Positions 1 to 7,939 of a DNA stretch of 64,000 nt are shown piece after piece. Positions within the stretch are counted from its first letter, which is position 1; each line of letters begins with the position of its first letter. This stretch comes from CAIWHR01 sp963724975 (GTDB lineage: Bacteria > Pseudomonadota > Gammaproteobacteria > Burkholderiales > Casimicrobiaceae). Location: contig CAVRXB010000002.1 of the NCBI GenBank assembly GCA_963724975.1, forward strand, positions 62,001 through 126,000. Direction: 5' to 3'. Position numbers and translations under genes: made by a program. Below the pieces are notes generated by a model. It did not search any database, was not told the origin of the DNA, and was given only the letters and a program-made list of their open reading frames with translations.

Positions 1-1408
1 GGCTGCACGATCGCCTCGAAACGCGACGCTATGTCGGCCGCGATCTTGGGGCTGTCGATGATGATTCCGATCTCTGTATTGATGTCGAGCGAACGCTGAT
101 CGAAGTTCATCGAACCAACGAATGCGCGTCGTCGGTCGATCACGAAGACTTTGGCGTGCAAGCCGAAATGCTCCGAGCTTCCCGATTTGATCGTTCCGTG
201 TCCGTCCTGCGGCTTTCCGAGCATCGGGCGGACTTCGTAGAGCTCGCAGCCCGCCTCGAGCAAGGGTTCGCGGTATTTCATATACCCGACATGGACGACA
301 GGCATGTCGGTCGATGCCAGGGAATTCGTGAGGATTCGCACGCGCACGCCGCGCTCGCGCAGGCGCCGGATCAACGCCATTTCGGATTCGCCGGGGACGA
401 GGTACGGCGTGACGATAATGAGCTCGCGTTGCGTGTCTTCAACTGCCGCGGCAACGCGCTCCCACATGAATCTCCCTGGTGCCTCCGACGCCGGTCTTGG
501 CCTTGTCCGGGAGGTCGTAGGCGATCGACGCGCGTGCCCAGACGAGCGGCAGCTTGCCAGACAACAACTGATCCAGAAGCTTGCGTCTTGGGGAGCGACC
601 GAATGTATTCGCTGTCGGCCATTTTCTCGCGGTGCGACGCCAGGACTTGGCGAGTCTTGTCGAGCTCCGCCTGCGACGGCGCGCCTGGTAGCAGCCTCGC
701 GGCCGGAATCGCGAGACGATCGTTCCAGTAGAGATCGAAGCTCCGCGAAAGCGCCTGTACCATGGGTCCGACAACCAAAAGGTCGAAGTCGCCGAGCTCG
801 ACCTTGCTGCTCGCCTGGTAGTACGCATCGCCGACGTTGCGACCGCCGGTGAGGGCGACGGCGTTGTCGCCGATGAACAGTTTGTTGTGCATCCGATAAT
901 TGAGACGGCGGCTACCGACGACGAACTCGGCCCAGCGAAGGGGAGTCAGCTCGCGTCGCACGATGAACGGATTGAAGATGCGGATCTCGATATTCGGGTG
1001 CGCTGCCAGCGGGCGAATTTTGGAATCGGCCTCGAAGGCCTCCGCGTCGTCGATCAACATTCGGACGCGAACGCCGCGATCGGCCGCCCGCAGCAGCGAG
1101 TCGAGCAGCAGCTTGCCGGTGTCGTCCTCACGCAGCAGAAAATACTGCACGTCGAGCGTGCGCTCGGCTTTTTCGGCGATCTCGAGGTGCAGCGCGAAAG
1201 TGTCGGTGCCGTCGATCAGCAGGCGAAATCCGGACAGACCCTTATTGGCATTCTCGCGCGCGGCAACACTTTTTCCGAGCTTTGTTTTACCGGGATCGGC
1301 AAGCGCCGTAGACGCCGGCTTCGGGCCGTCCATGCCAGGCGGCAGGCTCGCGCATCCGGCGCCCAGCAGTGCGGACGCCACCATCGCAGCCGCGATGATC
1401 GCGCGCAT
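1..1408 (-). CDS. Phospholipase D-family lipoprotein (cardiolipin synthase-like), frameshifted, runs off the window
   Basis: Two-domain phospholipase D-like protein, probably acting on phospholipids at the envelope. The chosen ATG (1408) is followed by a lipoprotein signal with lipobox LLGAGC. The first HKD motif is visible as MHNKLFIGD followed by GGRN. The second, LHAKVFVID then GSMNFD, lies near position 120-170 in a different frame. Reading is continuous only if one base is removed near 590 and another near 475; all three minus frames are used in turn and each carries family-like sequence. The C-terminus lies beyond the left edge. A GGAGG sits only about one base before the ATG, so a start at the internal ATG (1384) is possible. 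It could be a decaying gene, but two clean one-base shifts fit sequence error better. Exact substrate is not predictable. Confidence 0.8.
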
Positions 1409-1570
1409 TCCTCCAAGAGTCCGGCCGATCCCGCACGTTGGCTGGCCACGATTCTGCAATCAAGGTCCGGGTTTCATCCAACGGTGCTCCCCACTAGTGG
1501 TATTTATGCGAATGACCGTTTGCCTTGCCTCGTTCGGCATGGCAAACGGTCAAGATTCCTACGAACGAAT

Positions 1571-1720
1571 TCAGTACTTCTTATGTTCCACTGCCTCTTC
1601 CTGAACCTTCTGGCCACCTTTTTCGATGTCCTTGCCTGCACCCTGGACCGTATTGCACGCGGTCAGCGAAATCGATGAGAAGGACAGCGCGGCCAGCAAC
1701 AGCACGAATTTGGCAAGCAT
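1571..1720 (-). CDS. Entericidin A/B family lipoprotein
   Basis: A 49-residue lipoprotein. The N-terminus MLAKFVLLLAALSFSS is a signal peptide with lipobox SLTAC (Cys22). The mature part contains NTVQGAGKDIEKGGQKVQE, the hallmark of entericidins, which are small membrane-associated lipoproteins linked to stress and stationary-phase lysis in enterobacteria. A good ribosome site (AAAGGA) lies about 7 bases before the ATG. It stands alone between the phospholipase gene and the MoaF-like gene. Family assignment is from the signature; the physiological role here is inference. Confidence 0.88.
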   Translation of the reverse strand: MLAKFVLLLAALSFSSISLTACNTVQGAGKDIEKGGQKVQEEAVEHKKY

Positions 1721-1911
1721 GGCGTTTCCTTTCTTAAGGTTGACGGATTTCCGGATTCGACGTGTCGATCAAGCTTCACGCGCATAAAGCGCAGCAAGCG
1801 CCATGCCATCATCCAAAACCGTTGCGCGGTGCGTTCTCCGCAGGAGTTCGGAGCAACTGCGAACGCGAAAGCGGAGTAGCGCATTGAAAATGTTGCCTGC
1901 GAAGGCAGAAT

Positions 1912-2295
1912 TTACAGATCACAACTCATCCCCGCGAGCTCGAAGGTCCCTTGCTGCCGGTACCACGCTTCCTCGTTGGATGCGAAGCCGACCATGCGAT
2001 GATCCTGAAAATTCAGGACCACCGTGAGGGTGTAACCTGATACCGCGAGATATGAGATCACGAAGATATTGTCGTCGATCCGGTCGGTAGCACAGACCCT
2101 TTCCCGCGTCGGTTTCCCTGGCGTCGCGCCATCGATGCTGCGGTAGACGACCGATCCATCGGCATTGAACGTGTGCTCGTAGGTCTTTCCCGCGACCGGG
2201 CCATCGGCGAAAGTCCAGCGCAACGTCTTGCCGGTCAATGAATCGATCTTTCTCGCGTTCGTGCCTTTCGCGGATGCCGTAGCGGTGCTGTTCAT
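1912..2295 (-). CDS. MoaF-like (lipocalin-type) small protein
   Basis: 127-residue soluble protein without signal peptide. Segments such as GKTLRWTFADGPVAGKTYEH, the following FNADGSVVYRS and VVLNFQDHRMVGF resemble the MoaF N-terminal, calycin-like domain: short beta strands with paired hydrophobic positions. The name comes from a gene in an arylamine/molybdenum-related regulon, but most members have no known function. The ATG overlaps the stop of the upstream DUF2231 membrane protein gene (ATGA, 2292-2295), so the two are probably translationally coupled. I see no catalytic motif; a small-ligand binding role is only a fold-based guess. Confidence 0.6.
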   Translation of the reverse strand: MNSTATASAKGTNARKIDSLTGKTLRWTFADGPVAGKTYEHTFNADGSVVYRSIDGATPGKPTRERVCATDRIDDNIFVISYLAVSGYTLTVVLNFQDHRMVGFASNEEAWYRQQGTFELAGMSCDL

Positions 2296-2807
2296 GATCG
2301 TCCGAGCCTCGTCGCCGATGGTTGCGTACGTGCGCGTTCGTCACTGCGGAACGTGTCTTCCGGGATGAGACCCGCGACGCCGACGCCATGCACGTGCACC
2401 ATCTCGCCGCCGATCCAGCCCGATACCGAAAGCAGAATAAGACCGATAGCCGACAATCCCATGCCGGTGAGAAAGTCCGGCGGCTCGATGCTGCGCAGCC
2501 AAAGATTGACGGCGTACAGCACGACCACCGCCAGATTGATCGTCATGTGCGTTGTCGCAAGCGTGCGCACGCGCTGCTCCGATAACGACAAGAGATCGAT
2601 GAAGCCGGGCACCGCGGCCAGCAGCGCTCCGACGATGCCTCCCGCCAGCGTCCAATAGCCGATCATGAACCAGAGGACGCCTGCCTCGCTTCCTTCGGAG
2701 AAATAGACAACGATGTCCGACGCGAAGGAAAAAATCCACAAACCCACCGGAATCGTGATCAGCATCGGGTGAATCGGGTGTCGCGCAATGCTAGCTGGTG
2801 TTTTCAT
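2292..2807 (-). CDS. DUF2231 domain membrane protein
   Basis: 171-residue inner-membrane protein. The start at 2807 is chosen because AGGAG lies 7 bases upstream and because MKTPASIARHPIHPMLI is the typical opening of this family, with the conserved HPIHPML motif. Four hydrophobic segments follow, at roughly residues 15-35, 45-65, 80-100 and 115-135, ending in a short polar tail. DUF2231 proteins often sit beside redox or cytochrome-like genes, but their biochemical role is unknown. Here it is the first gene of a two-gene unit with the MoaF-like protein. Upstream in-frame codons reach 2942 but lack family sequence. Confidence 0.8.
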   Translation of the reverse strand: MKTPASIARHPIHPMLITIPVGLWIFSFASDIVVYFSEGSEAGVLWFMIGYWTLAGGIVGALLAAVPGFIDLLSLSEQRVRTLATTHMTINLAVVVLYAVNLWLRSIEPPDFLTGMGLSAIGLILLSVSGWIGGEMVHVHGVGVAGLIPEDTFRSDERARTQPSATRLGRS

Positions 2808-3154
2808 CGTTCTGCTCCTGTCCCGTAACGGGGCCGCGATCGTTGTCCTGCAGCTGCTGGATTTCCTGCGCCTACGCCGCTCATTTACGGGGGCGACCTT
2901 GCCGAGTGAGGCGGTCTTGTACCCCTGGAAATTCGCGCCCATTCCAGGGGAGACACAATCGATTTGACAACGCGCTTGAATCGTTCGTCACCCCGTTTGC
3001 GTCCACGCACGCAGTGTTAATCGAGCAAACGATGTGCCAAGAAGCGACTCCGCAGCGCGTAGGACTTGTCTTACCTGGTTTTCGGACTATCGACTGCTAT
3101 GCGCTCCTGCTCTGCAATGCGATCCTGTGGCAGAGATTAGGAGGATCGAGATTG
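2808..3154. other. Intergenic region between divergent genes
   Basis: About 350 bases between the DUF2231 gene (minus) and the CX10C-repeat gene (plus). It must hold both promoters, but no pair of boxes is convincing: a TTTGACA-like element near 2963 has no good partner. No RNA gene, repeat or conserved small frame was recognised. Confidence 0.4.
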
Positions 3155-3700
3155 ATGAAGGGTGGGAGCGTGCGCGGAGCGGTTTTGCTCATTGCGCTCA
3201 TGGTACCGGCGCTCGCAGTAACCGCCCCGATGTCGACCAGCGATTACAGCGTCGCTAAAGAACGGGCGGCGAAGGAATACGAAGCCACGCGTGCGCAGTG
3301 CAGTCCGCTGGCGGGCAATCCGAGGACTCTATGTCTTGCCGAAGCGCGGGCCGTCGAGCGCAAGGCAATGGCCGAAGCGGAAGCGCGTTACCGTGGGACC
3401 GGCAGTGCACGCCGGGATGCAACGATCGAGTCGGCCGAAGCCGATTTCGACGTCGCAAGGACGAAATGCAGCGCCAAGACGGGCAATGATCGCGAGGTTT
3501 GCATCAAGGAAGCGAAGGCAGTGGAGGTCAGAAGCAAGGCCGAGGCGATTGCAAACGAAGAGATCGCCACGGTGAGACGTGATAGGCGCGACGACGAACG
3601 CAATGCGGAATACGAAGTCGCGATCGAGAAATGTGACGCGTTGGCGGGGGCGCCGAAAGATCAGTGCCTGGCCGACGCAAAGGCCAAGTATCGGAAATAG
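3155..3700 (+). CDS. Exported protein with three CX10C repeats
   Basis: 181-residue protein with signal peptide MKGGSVRGAVLLIALMVPAL, likely periplasmic. The mature part has three copies of a roughly 55-residue, highly charged, probably helical unit. In each, two cysteines are separated by exactly ten residues: CSPLAGNPRTLC, CSAKTGNDREVC and CDALAGAPKDQC, each followed by an Ala/Lys/Glu-rich stretch such as LAEARAVERKA. The spacing suggests one disulfide per unit. The ATG follows GGAGGATCGAG, giving a good ribosome site. Similar short Ala/Lys-rich exported proteins occur in Burkholderiales and are sometimes misnamed TolA-like. Function unknown. It is followed by a strong terminator at about 3771. 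Confidence 0.8.
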   Translation: MKGGSVRGAVLLIALMVPALAVTAPMSTSDYSVAKERAAKEYEATRAQCSPLAGNPRTLCLAEARAVERKAMAEAEARYRGTGSARRDATIESAEADFDVARTKCSAKTGNDREVCIKEAKAVEVRSKAEAIANEEIATVRRDRRDDERNAEYEVAIEKCDALAGAPKDQCLADAKAKYRK

Positions 3701-3714
3701 AGTTCGTCTCCCCT

Positions 3715-3734
3715 CTGTCCCCGCCCGGGGACAG
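3715..3734 (+). repeat. Perfect 8-bp palindromic hairpin downstream of the CX10C gene
   Basis: CTGTCCCC, a four-base loop GCCC, then GGGGACAG. It has no T tract, so it is not itself a classic terminator. It may protect the 3' end of the upstream message, ahead of the terminator 37 bases further on. Confidence 0.5.
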
Positions 3735-3770
3735 AATTAGCCCGAGGGCGCTCCCTCCCCTGGGCTCCGT

Positions 3771-3801
3771 TGGGCGGATGCTTGCATCCGCCCACTTTTT
3801 T
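3771..3801 (+). terminator. Rho-independent terminator after the CX10C gene
   Basis: Stem GGGCGGATG / CATCCGCCC (9 bp) with loop CTTG, followed by ACTTTTTT. It ends the transcript of the exported CX10C protein and faces the converging minus-strand unit. Confidence 0.85.
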
Positions 3802-3812
3802 GTGCGGTCGAT

Positions 3813-4067
3813 TCACTCGCCCAACGGAACGGACCGTGGAACCGTCGTCACACTCGTAATGACGGCGCCGAACAGCAAGATGGCGGCGGTGAAGTAGATC
3901 CACAGCATGATCGCGATGGCCGTCCCCACGTTCCATTTGCGAAGCACGGCGAGGACTGTGCGGCTCGCCGTGTGAGGGATCGGCGCCCCGTGATCGGCCG
4001 GCCTCTGGCCCGGGCGGCCATCGGGCATCGAATCCTGGGCGGAAAGACCGGCGTTGTGGCCGGCCAT
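3813..4067 (-). CDS. Short membrane protein resembling the C-terminus of YihY/BrkB proteins (possible remnant)
   Basis: 84 residues. The last third contains GTAIAIMLWIYFTAAILLFG, close in pattern to the final membrane segment of YihY/BrkB (UPF0761) proteins (MLWLY..S..LLLGAE). Full YihY proteins are about 280-400 residues, so at least 80% is absent. The first 45 residues are polar, low in complexity and unlike the family. The ATG lies 3 bases past the stop of the YqjK-like gene, so it could be translated by coupling. Either a truncated gene remnant or an independent small membrane protein. Confidence 0.4.
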   Translation of the reverse strand: MAGHNAGLSAQDSMPDGRPGQRPADHGAPIPHTASRTVLAVLRKWNVGTAIAIMLWIYFTAAILLFGAVITSVTTVPRSVPLGE

Positions 4068-4070
4068 TGC

Positions 4071-4412
4071 TCAGATTCGGTTGCCCTCGCCACCCGGGCC
4101 ACTGCCGTTCCTGCGCATGACCCTTCGGAGGAGGCCTAACCAGAAAAGCGGCCGGAGCCCGCGCCAGAGGCCGCGCCTGGAGGATCGTCGCGCGCCGGCA
4201 CGCCGTATCGCGAGTCCGGCGGCGAGCAACGCGCTGATGCCGGCAATGCGCCGCGTCAGCGCCACCGCCTGGCGCACTCTGCGTTCGCCGCGCACCTCGT
4301 GGCGCGCGAATTCCCGCCACGCCTCGGATATCGCCGCGCGTTGTCGCGCGAGACGGCGCTGCGCATTTGCGCGTCGCACCGACACGGGCGGCAACGCGCG
4401 ATCGGCGGTCAC
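4071..4412 (-). CDS. YqjK-like protein
   Basis: 113 residues from a GTG that overlaps the stop of the preceding gene (GTGA). An in-frame ATG at 4460 is less likely because it would overlap the upstream gene more deeply. The protein is Arg-rich. Its N-terminal half (RRANAQRRLARQRAAISEAW) is helical and polar, and a hydrophobic segment ISALLAAGLAI lies at about residues 58-75. This is the layout of YqjK-like proteins, which accompany YqjD and YqjE in proteobacteria. Function unknown; identification rests largely on gene order. Confidence 0.6.
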   Translation of the reverse strand: MTADRALPPVSVRRANAQRRLARQRAAISEAWREFARHEVRGERRVRQAVALTRRIAGISALLAAGLAIRRAGARRSSRRGLWRGLRPLFWLGLLRRVMRRNGSGPGGEGNRI

Positions 4413-4831
4413 GTCTCGTTCTCCACGTGCGCGCGAAGGTCCGCCACGTCGCGCTTCCACTCGGCGAGCGAATGGCGAAAGAACGGGGTAGCTTGGGCGA
4501 GCAGGTGCTTGAGAATGAACCAGCCAGCCGCCGCCGCGACCGCGAAACCTGCGGCGATCGATGCCGCGACCGCAACCCGATTCGGCGATTCCCAGGCGGC
4601 AAGCAGGGCGCTGATCCCCGCGAACGTGAGTGCTATCCCGATAAACACCACGATGGCGACGATGGCTGCGAGCGCGCCAAGAAGTCGATCGCGTTCTTCC
4701 GCAGCTTCGAGCGATAGGAGCTCGAGGCGGATTCCTGCATGGTCCCAGACCGAGGCAAGCAGCCGCCGGCCTGCGCTCAATAGGTTGCCCGCTTGCTCGA
4801 ATTCTCCAGGATGCTCCGGCGCCCCCATCAT
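4409..4831 (-). CDS. YqjE-type phage holin family membrane protein
   Basis: 140 residues. After a 50-residue helical N-terminal part with RLELLSLEAAEERDRL come two adjacent hydrophobic hairpin helices, AAIVAIVVFIGIALTFAGI at about 52-75 and VAVAASIAAGFAVAAAAGWF at about 83-105. This is the PF07332 'phage holin/Actinobacterial holin III' pattern of YqjE. Despite the name, these are chromosomal inner-membrane proteins, not lysis factors. It sits between the DUF883 and YqjK-like genes, 4 bases from the former and overlapping the latter, so the three form one operon. Confidence 0.78.
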   Translation of the reverse strand: MMGAPEHPGEFEQAGNLLSAGRRLLASVWDHAGIRLELLSLEAAEERDRLLGALAAIVAIVVFIGIALTFAGISALLAAWESPNRVAVAASIAAGFAVAAAAGWFILKHLLAQATPFFRHSLAEWKRDVADLRAHVENET

Positions 4832-4835
4832 CGCC

Positions 4836-5216
4836 TCAGCGACGCGATATCAGGATGCCGAGCAGCACGCCTACGCCCGCCGCGGCGCCGATGACAGGCC
4901 ATGGGTTCGCGTGCACGTAGTCGTCGGTGGCGGCAGCGGCCTGCCGACCGCGTAGAGCGGCGACCCGCGATGCTTCGCTGATGCGCTTTCTCGCCTCTTC
5001 CAACCTCGTGCGGAATTGCTCGCGCGCCTGCGCGAGCGCGTCACCGGACACGCTTGTGGTCGAACGCAACAGCGACTCGCCGTCGCGGATGAGATTGCGG
5101 AATTCACGCATCAACTCATCCTTCGACTGAGCGAGGGCCCGGCCGCTCTCTTCGAACGAGGCCATACCGGCATTGGCGGCACCGGTGCCGGCAGTGGTAT
5201 TGGTGGTGCGTTGCAT
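4836..5216 (-). CDS. DUF883 / ElaB-YqjD family protein
   Basis: 126 residues. A long amphipathic helical region (residues 20-100, with KDELMREFRNLIRDGESLL) is followed by the family's C-terminal signature DDYVHANPWPVIGAAAGVG and a single membrane helix ending in SRR. In Escherichia coli, ElaB and YqjD are tail-anchored inner-membrane proteins that bind ribosomes in stationary phase; conservation of that role here is inferred. A strong ribosome site AGGAGG precedes the ATG. First gene of the yqjD-yqjE-yqjK-like operon, downstream of sodB on the same strand. Confidence 0.85.
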   Translation of the reverse strand: MQRTTNTTAGTGAANAGMASFEESGRALAQSKDELMREFRNLIRDGESLLRSTTSVSGDALAQAREQFRTRLEEARKRISEASRVAALRGRQAAAATDDYVHANPWPVIGAAAGVGVLLGILISRR

Positions 5217-5261
5217 GGCGCCCTCCTGAAGAACGTGCGGCGCGTGGCCGCGAGATTGATT

Positions 5262-5921
5262 TCAGCGCGAGGCGGCAAATTGCCAGTCGAGAAGCCTGTC
5301 GATCACCGCGTTGACGTGGTCGACCCGGCGATTCTGATAGTCGAGATAGTAGGCGTGCTCCCAGACGTCGATCGTCAGAATGGGAGTTTGCCCGTTGACG
5401 AAGGGCACGTCGGCGTCACTGGTCGCGACGATCTTCAGCTTGCCGCCCTCATCGACGAGCCACGCCCAGCCGCTGCCGAATTGTTCGACTGCGGCCTCGG
5501 AGAAATCTTTCCTGAATTGGTCGTAGCTCCCGAACGCGCTCGCGAGGCGTTCGCCGAAGACGCCGCCGGGCAGTCCGCCCCCCGACGGTTTGAGGCAGCG
5601 CCAGTAGAACGCATGATTCCATGCCTGCGCTGCGTTGTGGAAGATCTTGGCCTGGTCGTGCTTTCCGGCCGTGGCCTTGATGATCGCCTCGAGCGACTGG
5701 GATTCGAACGGGGTACCCGCAACCAGTTCGTTTAGCGTGTCGACGTAGGTCTTGTGATGCTTGCCATGATGAATCGCGACGGTGCGCGCCGAGATGACGG
5801 GCTCGAGCGCGTCCTCGCTATACGGAAGCGGCGGCAGCGCGAAGGGTGTCGCGGATGTCGGCTTCGCGCCTGGCGCCTCGCGCCGCTCGGCGCCCGCGGA
5901 ATGTGCCTGAAGAATACTCAT
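5262..5921 (-). CDS. sodB: Superoxide dismutase, Fe type
   Basis: 219 residues. Converts superoxide to oxygen and hydrogen peroxide. Metal ligands are in IHHGKHHKTYVD, AQAWNHAFYW and DVWEHAYYLDY. The Gln in AQAWNH and the GSGWAWLV segment favour the iron form over the manganese form. The start at 5921 is preferred over an upstream ATG at 5936 because AGGAGA falls inside that longer reading and spaces well for 5921. The protein has about 30 extra N-terminal residues (SAGAERREAPGAK) before the usual FxLPPLPY start; they do not resemble a signal peptide, so the enzyme is probably cytoplasmic. Confidence 0.93.
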   Translation of the reverse strand: MSILQAHSAGAERREAPGAKPTSATPFALPPLPYSEDALEPVISARTVAIHHGKHHKTYVDTLNELVAGTPFESQSLEAIIKATAGKHDQAKIFHNAAQAWNHAFYWRCLKPSGGGLPGGVFGERLASAFGSYDQFRKDFSEAAVEQFGSGWAWLVDEGGKLKIVATSDADVPFVNGQTPILTIDVWEHAYYLDYQNRRVDHVNAVIDRLLDWQFAASR

Positions 5922-5986
5922 GTCTGCTCTCCTCAAGATCCGGTGGAGAGGTTTGGCGGAGCCGCCGCGACCATCGACCGGTGGAC

Positions 5987-6139
5987 TCAGTGGTGCTGCT
6001 TGAAGTAGTGGATTTCGCGCTCGTGCCTCCGCGCGGCTTGAAGCGAATCAAATGTGCCAAGATTGCGCCGGCGCCCGGTCCTCTCGTCCTTTTTGAGCGA
6101 CAGAAGGCGATACTGGCCTGACTTCAGTTTCCTGATCAT
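5987..6139 (-). CDS. Small conserved basic protein (KxxGRRRNLGTF type)
   Basis: 50 residues: opens MIRKLKSGQYRLLSLKKDE, then TGRRRNLGTFDSLQAARRHE, and ends in YFKQHH. This matches a widespread family of about 50-residue proteins of unknown function, often found beside stress or regulator genes. The composition (many Lys, Arg and His) and the integrase N-arm-like pattern 'KKD.KTG+RRNLGTF.T...A..HE' suggest nucleic-acid contact, which is inference. It lies between sodB and the sigma-54 activator on the same strand, 9 bases from the latter. Confidence 0.7.
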   Translation of the reverse strand: MIRKLKSGQYRLLSLKKDERTGRRRNLGTFDSLQAARRHEREIHYFKQHH

Positions 6140-6148
6140 CGCTATCCT

Positions 6149-7345
6149 CTATGACGGAAGCAAGGTTTGGGTATCCGAGGGTTTGAGCGACGGGGCGCCG
6201 ACCCTCCCTGCGCCGAACGGTGACGAGATGCGCGCCGCTGCAAGACGTGTGGGTGCTGGCATGCCGTGGTCTTGCCATCCCGCCAGTTTGTTGTAGACGG
6301 TTTTTACGCTGATGCCGAGCATCTCGGCCGTCCGCCGCTTGCTGCCGTCGCAATGGCGCAACGTTGCAATGAGAATCGTGCGCTCTGCCTCCGCCATCGT
6401 CATTCCGATGGGAACGCGGATGCACTCGCGCAGGTCAGCGCCCTCGGGCGTAACGTGACGGACCGGATGCAGATCCAGCGTGATGACGTCGTCGGAAAGG
6501 ACGAAGCTGCGCTCGACGCAGTTCTTGAGCTCGCGTACGTTTCCCGGCCAAGAATGTGTCCGCGCGAGAGCGAGGCTGGCCGGATCGAACTTCTTGTGCG
6601 TTCCGTATTCGCCATTCAGCCGGTCGAGGAAAACCTGCGCCAGCAGCGGGATGTCGTCGCCACGTTGCCGCAGTGGCGGCAGGCGCACGACGAACACGGC
6701 GAGGCGATAGTAGAGATCCTCGCGCAGCCGCCGGTCGCGGATGATCATCTCAGCCGCATGATTGGTCGCGGTCAGGACGCGAACGTCGATCGGGATCTCG
6801 TCAGTGCCGCCCACCCTGACCATGCGCCCGGATTCGAGCACGCGCAGCAGCTTCGTCTGCAGATCGAGTGGCATTTCCGTAATTTCATCGAGAAAGAGCG
6901 TGCCGCCATTCGCGCGCTCGAAATAGCCCTGGTGCTGCCGCGCTGCGCCCGTGAAGGCGCCGCGCTCGTAGCCGAACAGTTCGGCTTCCACCAGATTGGC
7001 GGGAATCGCGCCGCAATTGACGGCGATAAAAGGCGCATCCGCGCGCACGCTCTTGGCGTGCAGCAACTCGGCGGCGATCTCCTTACCGGTGCCTGATTCA
7101 CCGACGAGCATCACGGTCGCCTGCGAGCGGGCGATTCGGCTCAACTCCGCGGCGACTTCGACGATCTCCGGCGAATTTCCGATCATTTGCCCGTTGTCGT
7201 CGCGCACGTCGACCCCTCGGGCGCGACCACGACTCGGCGGACGGGGAAAAACAGCAATCGTCGCTGGCCCCGAACGCGCCGCGGAGGCCGCTCCCGGAAA
7301 ATCGAGGTACGTGACTTCGTTGCGGGGGACATCTGACGTGGTCAT
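6149..7345 (-). CDS. Sigma-54-dependent transcriptional activator without receiver domain
   Basis: 398-residue enhancer-binding protein. After a short, unrecognised N-terminal region of about 65 residues comes a complete AAA+ domain: Walker A GESGTGKE, the sigma-54 contact loop GAFTGA, Walker B GTLFLDEI and arginine finger region YYRLAVF. A Fis-type helix-turn-helix (RRTAEMLGISVKTVYNKL) is near residue 355. With no response-regulator receiver or obvious sensory domain, activity may be set by expression or a partner protein. The start at 7345 has GGAG nine bases upstream; a GTG at 7426 is a weaker alternative. The C-terminal 40 residues after the HTH are proline/serine-rich. Target promoters were not found in the window. 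Confidence 0.88.
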   Translation of the reverse strand: MTTSDVPRNEVTYLDFPGAASAARSGPATIAVFPRPPSRGRARGVDVRDDNGQMIGNSPEIVEVAAELSRIARSQATVMLVGESGTGKEIAAELLHAKSVRADAPFIAVNCGAIPANLVEAELFGYERGAFTGAARQHQGYFERANGGTLFLDEITEMPLDLQTKLLRVLESGRMVRVGGTDEIPIDVRVLTATNHAAEMIIRDRRLREDLYYRLAVFVVRLPPLRQRGDDIPLLAQVFLDRLNGEYGTHKKFDPASLALARTHSWPGNVRELKNCVERSFVLSDDVITLDLHPVRHVTPEGADLRECIRVPIGMTMAEAERTILIATLRHCDGSKRRTAEMLGISVKTVYNKLAGWQDHGMPAPTRLAAARISSPFGAGRVGAPSLKPSDTQTLLPS

Positions 7346-7661
7346 ACCCGGGCTCCGCATCTTTGAACAAGACTGCGAGGTTGGATATTGGAGAATCGGC
7401 CGCGTCGCGCATGTAAGCAACGGCACGGAATTGATGTAGGGAATCTCTCGTCACGGCGTCGGATTCGCCCTACGTGCAAAAGGCCCTCGCAGCCTCGGAA
7501 AAACCGAGTCCGATTGGGATTGCTGCAAAGCGGAACGCGTAAGAGCCTGCCTACGATTCGTCGCGCACGCGTCCGATGGTCGGGCGGAGGCGGTCGGGGC
7601 ACATTCCGTGACCATGCGCCTCCTGAACCAAGGGCGTCGATCGACAAAAGAGGAGTCTTGA
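7346..7661. other. Intergenic region between divergent genes
   Basis: 316 bases between the sigma-54 activator (minus) and the GlsB-like gene (plus). A good ribosome site for the latter (AGAGGAG) is present. I searched for sigma-54 (GG-N10-GC) boxes and found only imperfect candidates, so no promoter is called. Confidence 0.4.
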
Positions 7662-7931
7662 ATGAACCCGATGTTATGGCTGCTAGCGGGAGTGATTCTC
7701 GGTTGGCTCGCCACCATCGAAATGGCGGCCGACCGGCGGCTCAGTCTTGCGTTGAACGTGGCGGCCGGAATCGCCGGAGCCCTGTTGGCCGGGTCGCTCG
7801 TTACGCTGCCATTCGCGCCCGAAACCCTGAGTTCGAGCGAGTGGAACCTGGGCTCGCTCCTCATGGCGTCGCTGGGCGCGATCATCCTGCTCGTTGTCGT
7901 CAACCTGTTCAGGTTGAAAGGCGCTCCGTAG
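7662..7931 (+). CDS. GlsB/YeaQ/YmgE-like small membrane protein
   Basis: 89 residues with three hydrophobic segments: MNPMLWLLAGVILGWLATI, a Gly/Ala-rich helix NVAAGIAGALLAGSLVTL, and SLLMASLGAIILLVVVNLF. The tripartite, glycine-zipper-like arrangement is that of transglycosylase-associated (GlsB/YeaQ/YmgE) proteins, a stress-induced inner-membrane family whose biochemical role is unknown. The classic G-W-L-A motif is visible in ILGWLAT. Ribosome site AGAGGAG precedes the ATG. It converges on the sorbosone-dehydrogenase-like gene with an 8-base gap. Confidence 0.72.
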   Translation: MNPMLWLLAGVILGWLATIEMAADRRLSLALNVAAGIAGALLAGSLVTLPFAPETLSSSEWNLGSLLMASLGAIILLVVVNLFRLKGAP

Positions 7932-7939
7932 CGATTGAA

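Noticed and set aside
1663..1884. 73-codon frame upstream of the entericidin
   Set aside because: Overlaps the entericidin start in another frame; no family features, while entericidin has a signal peptide, lipobox and ribosome site.
5818..6060. 80-codon frame over the sodB start and the small KxxGRRRN gene
   Set aside because: It is out of frame with both recognised genes and has no features; the 50-residue protein on the same strand is the real gene.
7416..7440. Sigma-54 promoter near CGGCACGGAATTGAT
   Set aside because: The GG-N10-GC spacing is not met; similar strings elsewhere in the gap fail too.
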